DNA of 64,000 nt from Echinostoma caproni (taxonomy: Eukaryota; Platyhelminthes; Trematoda; Plagiorchiida; Echinostomatidae). Position 1 is the first letter of the stretch, and every line of letters starts with the position of its first letter. The notes under the pieces were generated by a model. It saw only the letters and a list, made by a program, of their open reading frames with translations, did no database searches and had not been told where the DNA came from. Shown piece by piece: positions 12,219 to 25,000 of this stretch. Both the position numbers and the translations under genes were made by a program. The DNA is taken from the NCBI GenBank assembly GCA_900618425.1, contig UZAN01039925.1, forward strand, positions 14,866-78,865, read 5' to 3'.

Positions 12219-13084
12219 TTGGTGGCTGCTGTTACAACCATCAAGCGTCTATGCCAATCGACTGTCCGAAAATCAGCAATACGCAGTCGAACTAGGAAAT
12301 GGATAATGCAAAGGGACTTTCACTGTAGGAAGTTCAACCGTCATTCATGCTCCAGCACTTGGGAAGCTTACAGGCTCATTCGAAATCACTGTACAAATTT
12401 GGTGCAGGAAGACAATCGCATTTATCATAATATGCTGGCGATGAAGTTTATCGCAAACCCCAAGCTATTATACAAGCATGTAAACGTTTCCCGGAAAGCC
12501 ATAGACGGCGTTCCAATACTAAATTCAGCAGGATGGGTTTCAACGACAACCAAGAAGGCTGAAGAAATGCTAAGACTACAGTAATTTCAAGTGGTCAGTG
12601 CCCCTATTAACACTGGGTTCGTACTTCCCAGTTTGCTGGAACATATTCCTTACCCATTACCGTCGTAGTGACCCAGCCAACTACCAACCCGTGGCTCTCC
12701 TTTCAGGGTTGTCCAGAGTCATGGAATCCATTGTTGCACATTCGGTAATGGATCATCTGGAGAAAAATGACTTACTATCCCCAGCCCAGCACGGGTTTCC
12801 AAAAAATCGTTCATGTACAAATAATCTGATTTTGGCTCGGGACGATTGGACTCATGCCGTAGATCGAGGCAAAGGAGTTGATGTCATTTACCTGGACATT
12901 TCCAAAGCCTTTGACAGGGTAAATCATCAAATACTGATGAGAAAGTTGTACAACTATGAAATCCGTGGACTCGTACTTGGCTGGATCGAGGAGTTTCTTC
13001 GCCTACGCACCATGTCAGTTCGTGTTTCCGATTCACTTTCTGATCCAACAGATGTCAACCGTGGGGTTCCACAGGGATCTGTAA
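12219..13084 (+). pseudogene. CR1-like reverse transcriptase, N-terminal half
   Basis: A linker frame at 12219-12584 contains YRLIRNHCTNLVQED and PILNSAGW. It is followed in another frame from 12598 by SDPANYQPVALLS, LLSPAQHGFPKNRSC, YLDISKAFDRVNH and RGVPQGSV. These correspond to reverse transcriptase motifs 0 to B', with the first catalytic aspartate in YLDISKAF. The sequence ends at the gap, so the second catalytic block (a YADD-type box) is not visible. One frameshift separates the linker from the polymerase. Confidence 0.8.
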
Positions 13085-13905
13085 NNNNNNNNNNNNNNNN
13101 NNNNNNNNNNNNNNNNNNNNNNNNNNNNNNNNNNNNNNNNNNNNNNNNNNNNNNNNNNNNNNNNNNNNNNNNNNNNNNNNNNNNNNNNNNNNNNNNNNNN
13201 NNNNNNNNNNNNNNNNNNNNNNNNNNNNNNNNNNNNNNNNNNNNNNNNNNNNNNNNNNNNNNNNNNNNNNNNNNNNNNNNNNNNNNNNNNNNNNNNNNNN
13301 NNNNNNNNNNNNNNNNNNNNNNNNNNNNNNNNNNNNNNNNNNNNNNNNNNNNNNNNNNNNNNNNNNNNNNNNNNNNNNNNNNNNNNNNNNNNNNNNNNNN
13401 NNNNNNNNNNNNNNNNNNNNNNNNNNNNNNNNNNNNNNNNNNNNNNNNNNNNNNNNNNNNNNNNNNNNNNNNNNNNNNNNNNNNNNNNNNNNNNNNNNNN
13501 NNNNNNNNNNNNNNNNNNNNNNNNNNNNNNNNNNNNNNNNNNNNNNNNNNNNNNNNNNNNNNNNNNNNNNNNNNNNNNNNNNNNNNNNNNNNNNNNNNNN
13601 NNNNNNNNNNNNNNNNNNNNNNNNNNNNNNNNNNNNNNNNNNNNNNNNNNNNNNNNNNNNNNNNNNNNNNNNNNNNNNNNNNNNNNNNNNNNNNNNNNNN
13701 NNNNNNNNNNNNNNNNNNNNNNNNNNNNNNNNNNNNNNNNNNNNNNNNNNNNNNNNNNNNNNNNNNNNNNNNNNNNNNNNNNNNNNNNNNNNNNNNNNNN
13801 NNNNNNNNNNNNNNNNNNNNNNNNNNNNNNNNNNNNNNNNNNNNNNNNNNNNNNNNNNNNNNNNNNNNNNNNNNNNNNNNNNNNNNNNNNNNNNNNNNNN
13901 NNNNN
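13085..13905. other. Assembly gap (821 N)
   Basis: A run of N inside the CR1-like reverse transcriptase. The flanks do not overlap, and the missing length fits the rest of the polymerase. Open frames drawn through the N run are meaningless. Confidence 0.95.
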
Positions 13906-14260
13906 TACCGAAATTGTCAAAGGTTTGCATTCCAAGACCCACGGAGAAAGGTTACAGCTCCTGGGGCTAAACTCATCCCAATATCGTCGAATCAGAGGCG
14001 ATATGATTTTACTCTATCGGATTTTCCAACAACCCAACCACCCCTGTTGGTTTTATCGCACAACGTTCATCTCAGAGGGCATCCGCTGAAGTTGGCACAC
14101 CAAAAGAGCCGTCATGGCTGCAGTCGCCATTCATTTGCAGTCAGTGTGCAACAAATGGAACTCTCTACCACCTCACGTGGTCTGTGCCTCAACATTACTA
14201 TCTTTCAAGTGTCAGCTTGATGATACTCTTGCAAACATTATGTTTTAACACCCAACTACA
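13906..14260 (+). pseudogene. CR1-like C-terminal tail
   Basis: In the frame from 13907 the sequence reads VKGLHSKTHGERLQLLGL, RRIRGDMIL and FYRTTFISEGIR, then a stop. The next conserved block (VCNKWNSLPPHVV) continues in the same frame after that stop. The parallel blocks at 28690-28925 and 40850-41780 confirm the family. Confidence 0.75.
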
Positions 14261-14269
14261 TCATATATT

Positions 14270-17100
14270 CTCCTGTGCTCGTCGGAAACATTACATTACT
14301 ATTTTACTTTCATGGAATAACTATGATCTTGTGCATCGTGTTCCGAACCAAGGTGTAAACACCCTATGGGATTTGTAAAAGCGAAGTCTTTGTAAGTTTT
14401 TTCCCATAATAAAAATTTTCAATGTTGCAATAGTTGACATAATTAACACGATGGAAGCTGAAGAATTACGGGTTTCGTCCGAAGCTTGATGGGAAAAGAT
14501 GAAAATATCTTGTGAATACAACACAACAAACCATTTGTGTTAAATTCGAGATTTTTACTCATAAGGCTGTTGCATGTTGTACGGAAAACCCGAAGCTGTG
14601 CAAGATATGTGAAATGGTTTGACGACACAGGCACATCGCCGAACATTCACTAATAACATGTGGTGCAACGTGCGCTAACCATATATCCGCATTTCTTAAT
14701 CAAGCTTTACAATATAACCATTTGTAGAAAATAATTTTTTCTTGACCTCAGAATATTTTCCGATACTTTTTGATCTAACTCGTCTACTGACTAACGTGAC
14801 TAACGTTTGTGCATCGCGGCTGAAGGGTTGCGAGTTTGAACTAAAGCTTGATGGGAAAAGGTCCAGTTCATTGAAGCATACCCACATGGAACAGGGTCAA
14901 ACGTAGAGACACTCAATAAACTTCGATGCCCAATTCACTTGGTTTGAAATCGGTGCTTTAAGTGAGTGTCCCCAAACTGACTACCCACGCACTCATCTCC
15001 AGACTGGAACAGTGCATCCCCCTTCGGCTTGACTTTATGGTGGGCAAAACCTTGCCCTACTTGAACGGGGTGCGTATGGTTTCCTCAATCATGGGCAATT
15101 TGAGAAACTAGTTCTAATGGGAGCATTTCATTAGGTGCACGGAATGAGTGAAAATTCACAACCCAAGTTGCACACCGCCGAAAAATACAAAGGTTTTGAG
15201 ATCTACATAAAAAATTATTATTTGGAGTTTCATTTCCGCTATTCGAACAGAAAAAACGTGACCCCACAAACCACTAATATCCATCACTTTCTCTACTACT
15301 AAAATGATAAATTCAATAATGATAATAATAACAAGCAGAAAACTAGTGTAAAACCTCGCATATCAAACTGTTCCAATATCCTTTGATGTGCCGATTGCGA
15401 ATAATCGATGTAAGTAGTATAACTTTTATAAATTTGGGGATTTGTAGCTGCAGGAAATGTAAAGAAATATTGCAAGGGTCTCAATAGATTATTTATAATT
15501 TCTTTCAAGGAGAATTCCGACTGATTACGATGTCATTGGGAGAGGATCCCTTGTGAATATATCAACCCTAAATACTGACGATTATTTGACCTCATTATGA
15601 ACGCGTACAATTTTTCAAACGAGGCTGTCCAAGGTTTTCAAAGTATCATCAGAGAGTAATTTGAAAAATGAACTAAACCGCGGAGAGCATCTGATATAGA
15701 CATATGCAGAGCTATAGCTAATATTTCGATGATGACAGCAATGAACTCCGGTATTCAGGAAATCCATGCACATTTCCCAAGAATATTACTCGATTTAGGG
15801 TCACAAACTTCACCGTTAGCCTTCGAAAAGGGTTTTAGTCAATCTATCGTTATTAGGCACTGAATGCTGCACTGAATCCCTACGATCGCAGGCTAGTTTT
15901 TCAGTTGTTACTCAAAATTACCCAAACCTGTTGATCAGTAGTACAATAAAGTTATGTTGAAAATCATGAAAAATAGGTGACTTTACTCCCGGACTTGTCG
16001 ATGTAAATGCACCCGCAATGAGGTGTAGTAAGCGCGAACCTGGACTAAGGTGCATCCAGAATGGATTGATGATTGTGTGTGTATGTGTGTGATTGTGTGG
16101 TTTGGTCATTTCAAATCTAGTGCAAAATCCCTAAACATTGGCGAGACAATTCACATTTTTGTGAAGCATTTAGAAGAAGTCACTTACGGAAGACGCACCA
16201 GTTGTTTCTTCCAAATTTTAGAGGAAAAACATGAACGCAAATTGCAATAGCAATAGCATATGCGGTCAAGTATCGAAATTGCGAAACTACACGTAACACT
16301 CCTATTTTGAATTCCCAATGACATAAGCTGCCAAAACCCTGCTTACTTTGTCGAAGGCATAGATTAATGGATAAAGTTAGACCTATAAGCTCCTACGATT
16401 GGTTCTTTCTGCATTCCCATCTGATATATTGAAATGAAACAAAATAGCTGTCTTTTTCGCATTCTTGCTCAATTTGATTGGGAGTAACTGGATGACACAA
16501 GTAGCTACCAGCTGCTTCCCCCTCCCAGTTCTAATGTCTATATCTTTGCCTTAAAGCTTTCGTACCCCAGAGAGGGAGAGCACACTTATTCGGCGGGGAA
16601 ATTCTTTGTTTTGTGTTCATTGATAAATAAAAAAGTATATCCACTCTCTTATTCGAACTGTATTTACACGGGGATTCAATATTCCAGTTGAGAATTAGGA
16701 TTTTCCATACGGAAAATAAATGAATGGAAGTGTGAGATCTATGCGGACGTTAACGATATGCTTCTGTGCGGTCTTTTATGGACCGTATTCCGGGTCAGGG
16801 TGAAACAGTACGCGCCTGACAATAGCTGGTTCAGATTTGCAATGAGAGACTGGGGTACATAAAGCTATTATCAGGCCACCAACAAAAGATCAATCGTCAC
16901 TCAGTTGTCTAAAGGTATTGTTTTATTTCTGCGCACTTTCTATATATCCCGTAAAACTTTGATTCTATCTATACAGGTGAATGAATCATATCCGGATAGA
17001 AATGAACATATCTTTCATTAGAGTGATGTCTTTTGAATGAGCAAATGTACGTTTGTGAGGGAAAGCAAGATAACAGTTAGCGTCATACAAACAGAAGTGA
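14270..17100. other. No supported gene
   Basis: AT-rich sequence between the CR1 copy and the 3' end of the 13-exon gene. A short repeated string, AAGCTTGATGGGAAAAG, occurs at 14483 and 14845. TG repeats lie near 16076-16100. No exon with good splice sites was found on either strand. Confidence 0.4.
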
Positions 17101-17112
17101 ATAAATAAATGA

Positions 17113-17118
17113 TTTATT
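17113..17118 (-). terminator. Polyadenylation signal AATAAA
   Basis: The reverse strand reads AATAAA 20 bases after the TGA stop of the terminal exon at 17139-17260. It would give a very short 3' UTR, so a further downstream site may also be used. Confidence 0.5.
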
Positions 17119-17138
17119 GGATAGATCCGGTTGATTTG

Positions 17139-17260
17139 TCAGTCACCCTCTGTGATGTGTTGTCGTGCAACGGTCCCAATCTCGTATGTGCTGACGGTCA
17201 GATCAATGGGAGCGAATTTTATGGCGGTGAATAATGCACTGGATTTCTTGGAAGTATAAG
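17139..17260 (-). CDS. Exon 13 (terminal), 13-exon gene
   Basis: Acceptor CATGTTTCAG. Two bases complete a codon from exon 12, then 39 codons (including AYTSKKSSALFTAIKF and the end ARQHITEGD) lead to TGA at 17139-17141. Neither other frame is longer. Confidence 0.5.
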
Positions 17261-20200
17261 CTGAAACATGGTAACAGATACCTCTTTTATCATGGACCGT
17301 ATAATACACCCAAATCCGAGAAATTATCGATTGAAAAAAGACTTTTGGATAGAATTCTATAATCGAGAGCGCACACGGTATTTAACAGTATTTAATCCGG
17401 TTATAAATATAATTTCATCGTTTTCATAAACTAAAGAAACTTCATTCAAATTTTGTTTTCTTCACTCATTTGGAGGTAGTTAGAAAATAAAGGTCACGGG
17501 AGACGATTAATCTTGGATTTTAGCCTCACAGTAACGGACAATATCGGCACCTCACAGTTTATTTCGCATTTTACCTGTCAATGGTCTACTATTGGCATTG
17601 GTGCACAATCTCAAGAGCTCGTACCTCAAAAATGCAGAAAAAGAGATACCTTTGTGCGTTGTCACTTCACCGACACGAGAACCATCACAAGGTGTGTGTG
17701 TGTGTGTTAGGTGGGCGAATCGTGATGACAAATTAATCAATACCGGTCACGTGCACTTACCACATTTTTTCTCATCCCCTGCACAGGTCCGGTAACAGAA
17801 GAGTCGATTTCTCGCGTCAAAATCACAACCACGGTCGCATGTGGTTCGCTCATCATCACACATGCCAACTGACGAAAAATTAAAAATTAAAAAAAAAAAC
17901 AAGTGTTAATAAATCACAATTGTACGTAGTTATTGAGTCGTATTTGTAATTATCTGTGTCAAGTTAAAGCCATCCTAAAATGTGACCGAAAATTTAACCG
18001 AATCAAATACACGCATAATCACAGTTTTGGTCCATGTTACATGTTACAGTCGTAATGGTTGCGAGTTGTGCGTTCTTTGAAATGTCTGTCAGTACATCTC
18101 CGTTTCTATTGGGCACCTCACCGATGACTACAGTTTGGTGGATAAATCATGCTGGGCAGTGAAGCACAATCTGTTCCCATACTTTATGCTTCTAATTCAT
18201 CAAAATAAAAATAGTAAGTATAATATATTTGTTGCTAAATTTTTCATTGTAGATCTGTTACATCATTCGTGCTCTGACAACCTCTACAATTTGTCACCAA
18301 TTCACCTCTTAAAAAGCATTTTACGATGAAGAAATTCACTCAAAACAGAAAGAAAATCATCATTCTTCCACAAATACATTTCATTGGATGCTTTTCCATT
18401 TTTGTAACAATACGGATAAGCCGAAAAATGTAATTTTGTATGAAAAGAAACAGAATAACCAGTAAAAATTTCTTTTGAGATTGAAGCAAATTACAATTTT
18501 AATTAGGTATTTGCTGCACACATTCAGCTGATAACTTACACGCTCGTCGAATCTGCAATTCATACGTCCGTGTCTCGTCATTCCACACACCGCTGAGTGT
18601 GTGATCGTGCTCGATGGTATTCCTTATGAAGTCATAATGCGGTCGAAAGTGTGGATTAGCCTTGGCTAACGAATCGGACAATTTGGCGGGCAATCGCAGA
18701 CCCAATCCAATCCAAATGGGAACCGGATTCTGGTAGGACTTTGTGCTCGCTCCATGTTTACCCGGCACATCCGTGTAGACCTGTGTGTGTGTGTGTGGTG
18801 AATTCAAGTGGAACAAATTGTTATAAAGTATATTTTAAGCTTTGGCTTCGAGCACTGAAGTCGTTTGTGATTTTGGGAATTTGGGAACTGTTCGAGATTT
18901 CCTTCCGGATACTAAGGGGTGCACGAGTACATCTGTTCTGCCTAGTAACGCCATACGTATTTGGCTTTCACGGTAGAATGTTATTACTAATGTCTGCGAC
19001 TGAGTTAAATGCGAATTACTAATCCAGTCTAGTACAACCAGTTAGCCCGTAACGTGCATGAAAGAACGGGTTCGGTGGAAGATTTTTGATTGGAGTAAAC
19101 AGATTGTCATAGATTAACTATCTTTGATGATAATACCTGAAAAAACATAAATTGACAACTCGGTTCAGCCATGGTGTGAGCTGATAGGCACAGGGCTAAC
19201 CACATGCCTTCCATGCGATGGGGCCGGAGTTTAGGTTTCGGACGGGATGGTGGATATGAACTACTGATAAGCTCTAATAAGAGTGAAACTCGAATATAAT
19301 GCTTCCGAATGATAACTGGCTGAGCTGGGAAATGTGCGTCAATTACAAGTCTGAAGAATAGTCGGTTTTAATTATTGAAAAAAGATCAACAGGTCCTTTT
19401 GTTTAATTATATATTGTAGCAAACGTGTTGCGTAACCAACCACTGGCGATTTTGCTACGGTGAATCCGAATTTGTTGTTAAATTACTGAATAACTCGATT
19501 GGTTTCATTGAACAATTTAAGGGTAATACAGATCTAAACAAGCGATTGACAAGAGAAAGCAAGTCAACTGGTGTCGTGAATGTTCTGTAGTAGCAGCACA
19601 CGGTTCATTAGTCTGTGATTCTGTCCTAACCGAGAGCACATCACATTAATCCACGCACAAAATAGAATTATGTACGCAGATGTTTTNTGTTTTGAAAACT
19701 ATTTAATTTTCCATGGTTTCCTGTGAGATTTAATGCTTCAAAAGTTTTATAAGTGGCAGTAAATAGAAATCATGTAAAATATCCCTTTACATATGTGAAT
19801 TATCAGCTTTCCAATAGATCCACAATGTAATAGTAGTGTGAAAAATGTAGAGTGAAGCGTGAACTAAAAAGAACCAACAGCCTTTTCCACCCTCTTGTGT
19901 NTTTATTCGTGTGAGGCCTCGGTTTCAACCCCCCCCCCCCCGTTGGGTTGTTTTATCGACGCTACTGATGAAACCTAACAAAGCCAAAAATACTGTCCAC
20001 AACTTCTAAGATTTTCAGTTCACGTTACATTTGACCTTTGCACGATGATACTCACCGCACCATCAAATCAAATCCCACACTGCAATTATCTAGTAATAGC
20101 AATATTACATTTAATAATCACATGTATTACTAATACGATAGTGGAACAAGCAGTTTTCAGGTAAAAGGTTATATTTGACTAAAGTTTGGGAAATACTTGG

Positions 20201-22047
20201 GCGGTGAAGCGAAGTTAACGGGATTCTAAATGTTGTAAGCTACAATGCTTTGATACCACATACCACTGGGCCCTTGCCGCGTTTCAGTGATTTTTTATCA
20301 GTATGTGCTTTTGGAGCATCCTGACAAATTTAAATTAAACAGAAACCTTGAGAGAATTTCCCTGTGTAAATCTTTAATTCAGTTTTACGGGATCCGGGCA
20401 TGTAAACTTCCTGGGTATAGCTACGGCGGAGTAACGATATAAAGTCTTTCCCTTCAACATGCGCCACTTTGAATGTACACATTCACGTACCCGTTAACCT
20501 GGAACTCACTGCAACTATACTTTGCATGAGAGTATTGGCTGATTTGAATTGATCATATGGTACACATTTGACGTATGCAGAGCAAACGAAACCGGTGAGC
20601 GGCGCACACCTGCTGCTGGTTTCATCACTGGCGTGTGAATATATCGATCGGAGTTTTTGAATCAAACCCGTGATCATACACAAGCATACTATCCACGTGA
20701 CTGTCGAGCAATTCATCAGACTGTATTTAGTTTATTTCCTTCTCATGATTTAGTTTACAAAATTTCTTTACACGTTTCCTGCGGGCATGACACCGATCCA
20801 GCACTAAACAAACCCGTCTCCAAAACACGAAATCCACCACATAATGATACCATATTGGGTTGGCGATTTGTTCAAACAACGGAGATGACGGTCATTTGAA
20901 ACTTTTCCAACCTCAAGAAAATTAAGAAAGACAAAAACCGAAGTATTTATATAAATATATATATATACTTTACTTTGGTTTCATTTCTGCGCTCAGCCCT
21001 CTGTTAAACTATGCAATCATAAATAAACACAAGAAGAGCTAGACTCGAGGAGCAATCGTGGAGTCATCATTTCATGCTTGCATTTCATGAAGGATCGGGA
21101 CTACGGAACACACAGGTGACTGACGAGTGCACTGCCCTTCTGATGGATGAGATCCATCAGGAGCAAGACTCAGGTCTATAGATTATACAGTTTATGGGTA
21201 GCAAGTTATGCGAAAGATTGTTCTAAAATCCCGGATTACGAGCAATGGGTAGGACAAAAATATTTCAAGAGACTACGTGGTTTTTTCCAATAGCATGAAA
21301 CCCGTTGTCAGTATAGCACCCAATTTCGGCTAGATGATAGATACACCAAATGTGTTCCAAAACATCAACCCACACCAACGACTATCACGTCATCCATCAA
21401 AGTAACAACTGCCCGTGTTCACAATCAGACCGCAAAATGACTGTTTAACTCACCATGGAATACACAGTATGCCCGTCATCGTCGCGGAACAGTCGTAACA
21501 GGACGTAGGTGAGTCCAGTTTCCTCCCAACTGACCAAACAACTGAGTTTGGTGACTGAACATGAACAAATAGTAAATAACTGTTGAATGTGGAGGAACTC
21601 CTGAATCGAATAAAATTTACTCAGAATGCAAACAAACAATTAGCAAATGATATTTTTCCAACTCGAATCAGTCAACCCGTCTGGATTACACACATTTGCC
21701 ATGCGCTGTCTAGGCTGCGCAACCACTAAACTAGCTCGACTCACAGCACCTTATGATCCGGGCGATTAGACAAAGAATATTGGAATACGTCACACTGCTC
21801 TGGGGAGGCAAGAATAGACTTAAACTAACGCTCGACTGTAATTTAATTTACGCTTGATTCCAATATCCTGTCAGCAGGTTTCATATGCTCTAGGCGTGCA
21901 AACACAGTCGCTGATGCACACTTCCGTTTCCCAAGTGTGTTGCATTCGTGCCCAGTTTGGCGTGCGAGCACGCTTCTTGGATCATCTTTGCAGAATACGT
22001 GCGAACAGTGTGAACATGTCTGCCAGACGTGTTCATTTTCGTTCACA

Positions 22048-22082
<35 letters not shown>

Positions 22083-25000
22083 GAGCAGTTTCATATGTTT
22101 GCGTGTGATTCAACAATCCCAGCCTGAAGATCCATTAATTTCTTCGGTGTGTGCCTAGAAATCGGCCTAACTTTGTGGTAAACAATGCTACTTGTTAAGT
22201 CCGTGCTAAGGTCTCGCATGCATGATTGTCATATGCTGCTAGTAATGAAGCAATTCAGACAGCTATTTGTTTAACGGTTTAAGTGAGTACGCCAACAATG
22301 GGGGAGTGGGGGGGGGTAAGTGTTTGACAGTTTGTCGCCCCCACCACTTTCAAATATCATACAGTTTTTCCAAACGGTTTTAGCCCCGTATCATATTGCA
22401 CTGTCTGGTTTGAATGATATCAAAAGAAGCTGTTTCCATGCATTTCTATTCGACAGATTGTTTGAATTGCTGTCACGCCTACAACAGAAGACTATTTCTG
22501 CTGTACGTGCCGAAACAATTCTGTCCCAATTGGAGCCACAGTAGAATAGACAGATCCAGTGGAGAATTGGTTGTTCACATTGTTCGTCTGAAAGGCGTTT
22601 ACAGTTTATGCATTCATGCTACCACGTCAGGCGTGGGCTCATGGGTTAGACGAGTGAGCAAGCAAGCGTCATGCTTTTCACGATCCCCGATAAATTCAAC
22701 AATTTGACGCGCGTATGCTGCTTCGACGGAGTCGTTTCACTGAGTGAAAGTTCACAGTTCATGTCCACGGGGATTATTATCCTCAACAAGACCTGTAATT
22801 GTATGCATAATCATAATCTACCGGTTAATAACGGTTACACAGATTTTGTGTAAAAATTAGGCTCACCTTGTTTGAACTCAAACAAATTGCACTTGGGATC
22901 ATCAAATGACCATTCTGTACCATCTCCTGCAATACAGTCACTTTCCAGTGTCCCGTATGTCTGGTAATCACAAATGGACTGTGAAAAGGGGTTTGAAAAT
23001 AGGGTAAATACAGATTCCGCGCGAATATATTGTTCTGTGTTTGGTGAATGTCGTTCTGCAAAGAGCAAACAAAATGTTCAGTCAAAGGCAAAGAAGCTGT
23101 TTTGATCTGCTTGGGTCCCATCATCAACAGTGGGAACCCCTCGATCCACCTGAGTATCTAACCCGGGAGCTCACGGGCAGACCGCGAGCATACTACTCAC
23201 ACGGCTGCCAAACAGCTGATCGGGCCGGTTTTCATTTTCCTTATACAGGATATAGAACATCTCATCCTGACGAGCTCATTATAAGCATCGAAGCTTGCGC
23301 ACCTCAGTACTAGCCCCTGGGGTTATGACTCGTTTAGGAAACTTAATAAAATCCGGGAAATAGTTCACCAAATTACGTTGGCATATCTCTGCTAAAACAC
23401 TGAACACATGATTTTGATTGAATGTTCTCATTATCAAATGGTACAAGTGTTTACACGCACCCCTTCACCTTGTCGGTACCGCGGTTGGTGGTTTACCGTT
23501 GCATCAGCTACAATAATGAATTGTTCACTTCAACTAAGTTCAACTTGGCAAGCAGTTTGATACCTGCTAATATTACTTACATCAGCCACACTGGACTGAT
23601 GTCCACAATTTGAATCATACCCGATATTTAATTAGGAAAACCAAATTGAGAGCTCTGTGTCGGGAACTCGGAAGCCAAGTATGGTTTCCACGATCACGCA
23701 TTTTTATTGAAATTGCACTGAGATGTTTGAAACCAAGCGGAACGATGTTGAATAACAGTGCGAAAGAAATTCTTCGAGTCAAAACCCTAAAAAAAGTTGA
23801 ATAATTTCAAATGATTCCATTCATCCTCAGGTGACAACGTTTCGAATCCTTTACATGCCTGTTGGGAAGCAAACAAAACGGGAAATTTCGACTAACAATT
23901 GACTGATAATCTGCTGACTCAGTTGAAACCTTGTTGGTTAGATTCAATCAACATTTAAATCAACCCGTGTGATGTATATTTTTTTGCGATGATATAAAGA
24001 CGTTCTCAGCCCTCGTTGTCGCGTCGCGTCCTGCGAAGTCGATTGACTGAATTTGCATTTGAAACGCACACATTTCATGCATTATAAATAGGCCATGTCT
24101 GTGATTCTCCCATGCAACACACATATATACTCACTTTCTCCCGATTCAACACTTTGATCGCGGTGAGCTGAAACCCGCCATCAAACGGACACGTGACGCT
24201 GGTCTGTGCGGTCGACTTTTGTAGAGATGCTGAAAAAACAAGGAGATTGAATGTGTTTGAAGCGTATTCGGGCACAGTATCGGATATGAGAGATTTTTGT
24301 TGTAGAGGGAACACTTTCTGAGTTTACTGCTGTCGATTGAATCTTATCAAATCCGATGGTTTTGGTTGTTGCGCGAGATAAATTGACAAGGATTATCAAA
24401 TTGAAAACACCTGTGAAAGGGATAAGTGTGTAACCGAGTGCATGTGTAGATGAGTGCGAAAACCCACACAACAGACCGGTCAACTCACGTATCCAGTAAA
24501 CGGATTCAAACGTGTTCAGTTCACCGCAAAGCGATTCTTTCGGTTCAAACGCATATGACTGGCCTAGAACGAGTAGAACAGTACAGCAGTGTCAGCGAGA
24601 TCGGCTTTCAAAGAACGAATATGAATAAAAGTGTGAAATAGTTCTATGATTCTCATTGCTTCGAAATGCATGCATGCCTCGACATTGATAAAGTTATTCA
24701 AGTAAATTGACCTCTCGGGAAATACAACCCATTTGACACTAATAATGTACGAAACGGAATGTGATTCTACTGCAAACTGCAGAGCGTTTGAACAATATTA
24801 TACATCGAATAGTAACTGATTTTAGTTGAGAGCATTTTGAAAAAAATGACTCACTTCTTTTGAACATGAAACATTGTTATTACTAAGGTACACAGTTTGT
24901 AAATTATATTTACCATTTCTGTCGCATATTCTTAGCACAGGTGATATTAATGAACTACTTCAAATAAATTAACCGCACATTCTGATCCTAAACGGTGTTG

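Larger units (their letters stand above)
11030..14260 (+). mobile_element. CR1-like non-LTR retrotransposon, decayed, interrupted by an assembly gap
   Basis: Remains of both ORFs of a CR1-clade LINE lie in order on the plus strand: an ORF1 fragment, the C-terminal part of the endonuclease, reverse transcriptase up to RGVPQGSV, an 821-base N run, then the C-terminal tail. After the gap the frame starting at 13907 reads IVKGLHSKTHGERLQLLGLN, then RRIRGDMILLYRIF. A later frame holds WNSLPPHVV and SFKCQLD, the usual CR1 C-terminal motifs. The order and motifs are seen directly; the clade is assigned from family knowledge. Frames shift several times and the N-terminal half of the endonuclease is missing, so the copy is dead. 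The gap is about the size of the missing reverse transcriptase and thumb region. It lies downstream of the 13-exon gene. Confidence 0.8.

Noticed and set aside
13033..13942. Long minus- and plus-strand frames over 13-14 kb
   Set aside because: They exist only because the N run contains no stops.
23041..23313. Plus-strand 90-residue frame
   Set aside because: It reads through a reversed SINE family B head.
24181..24483. Minus-strand 100-residue frame
   Set aside because: It runs through the intron between exons 5 and 6 and stops inside exon 6 in a wrong frame.
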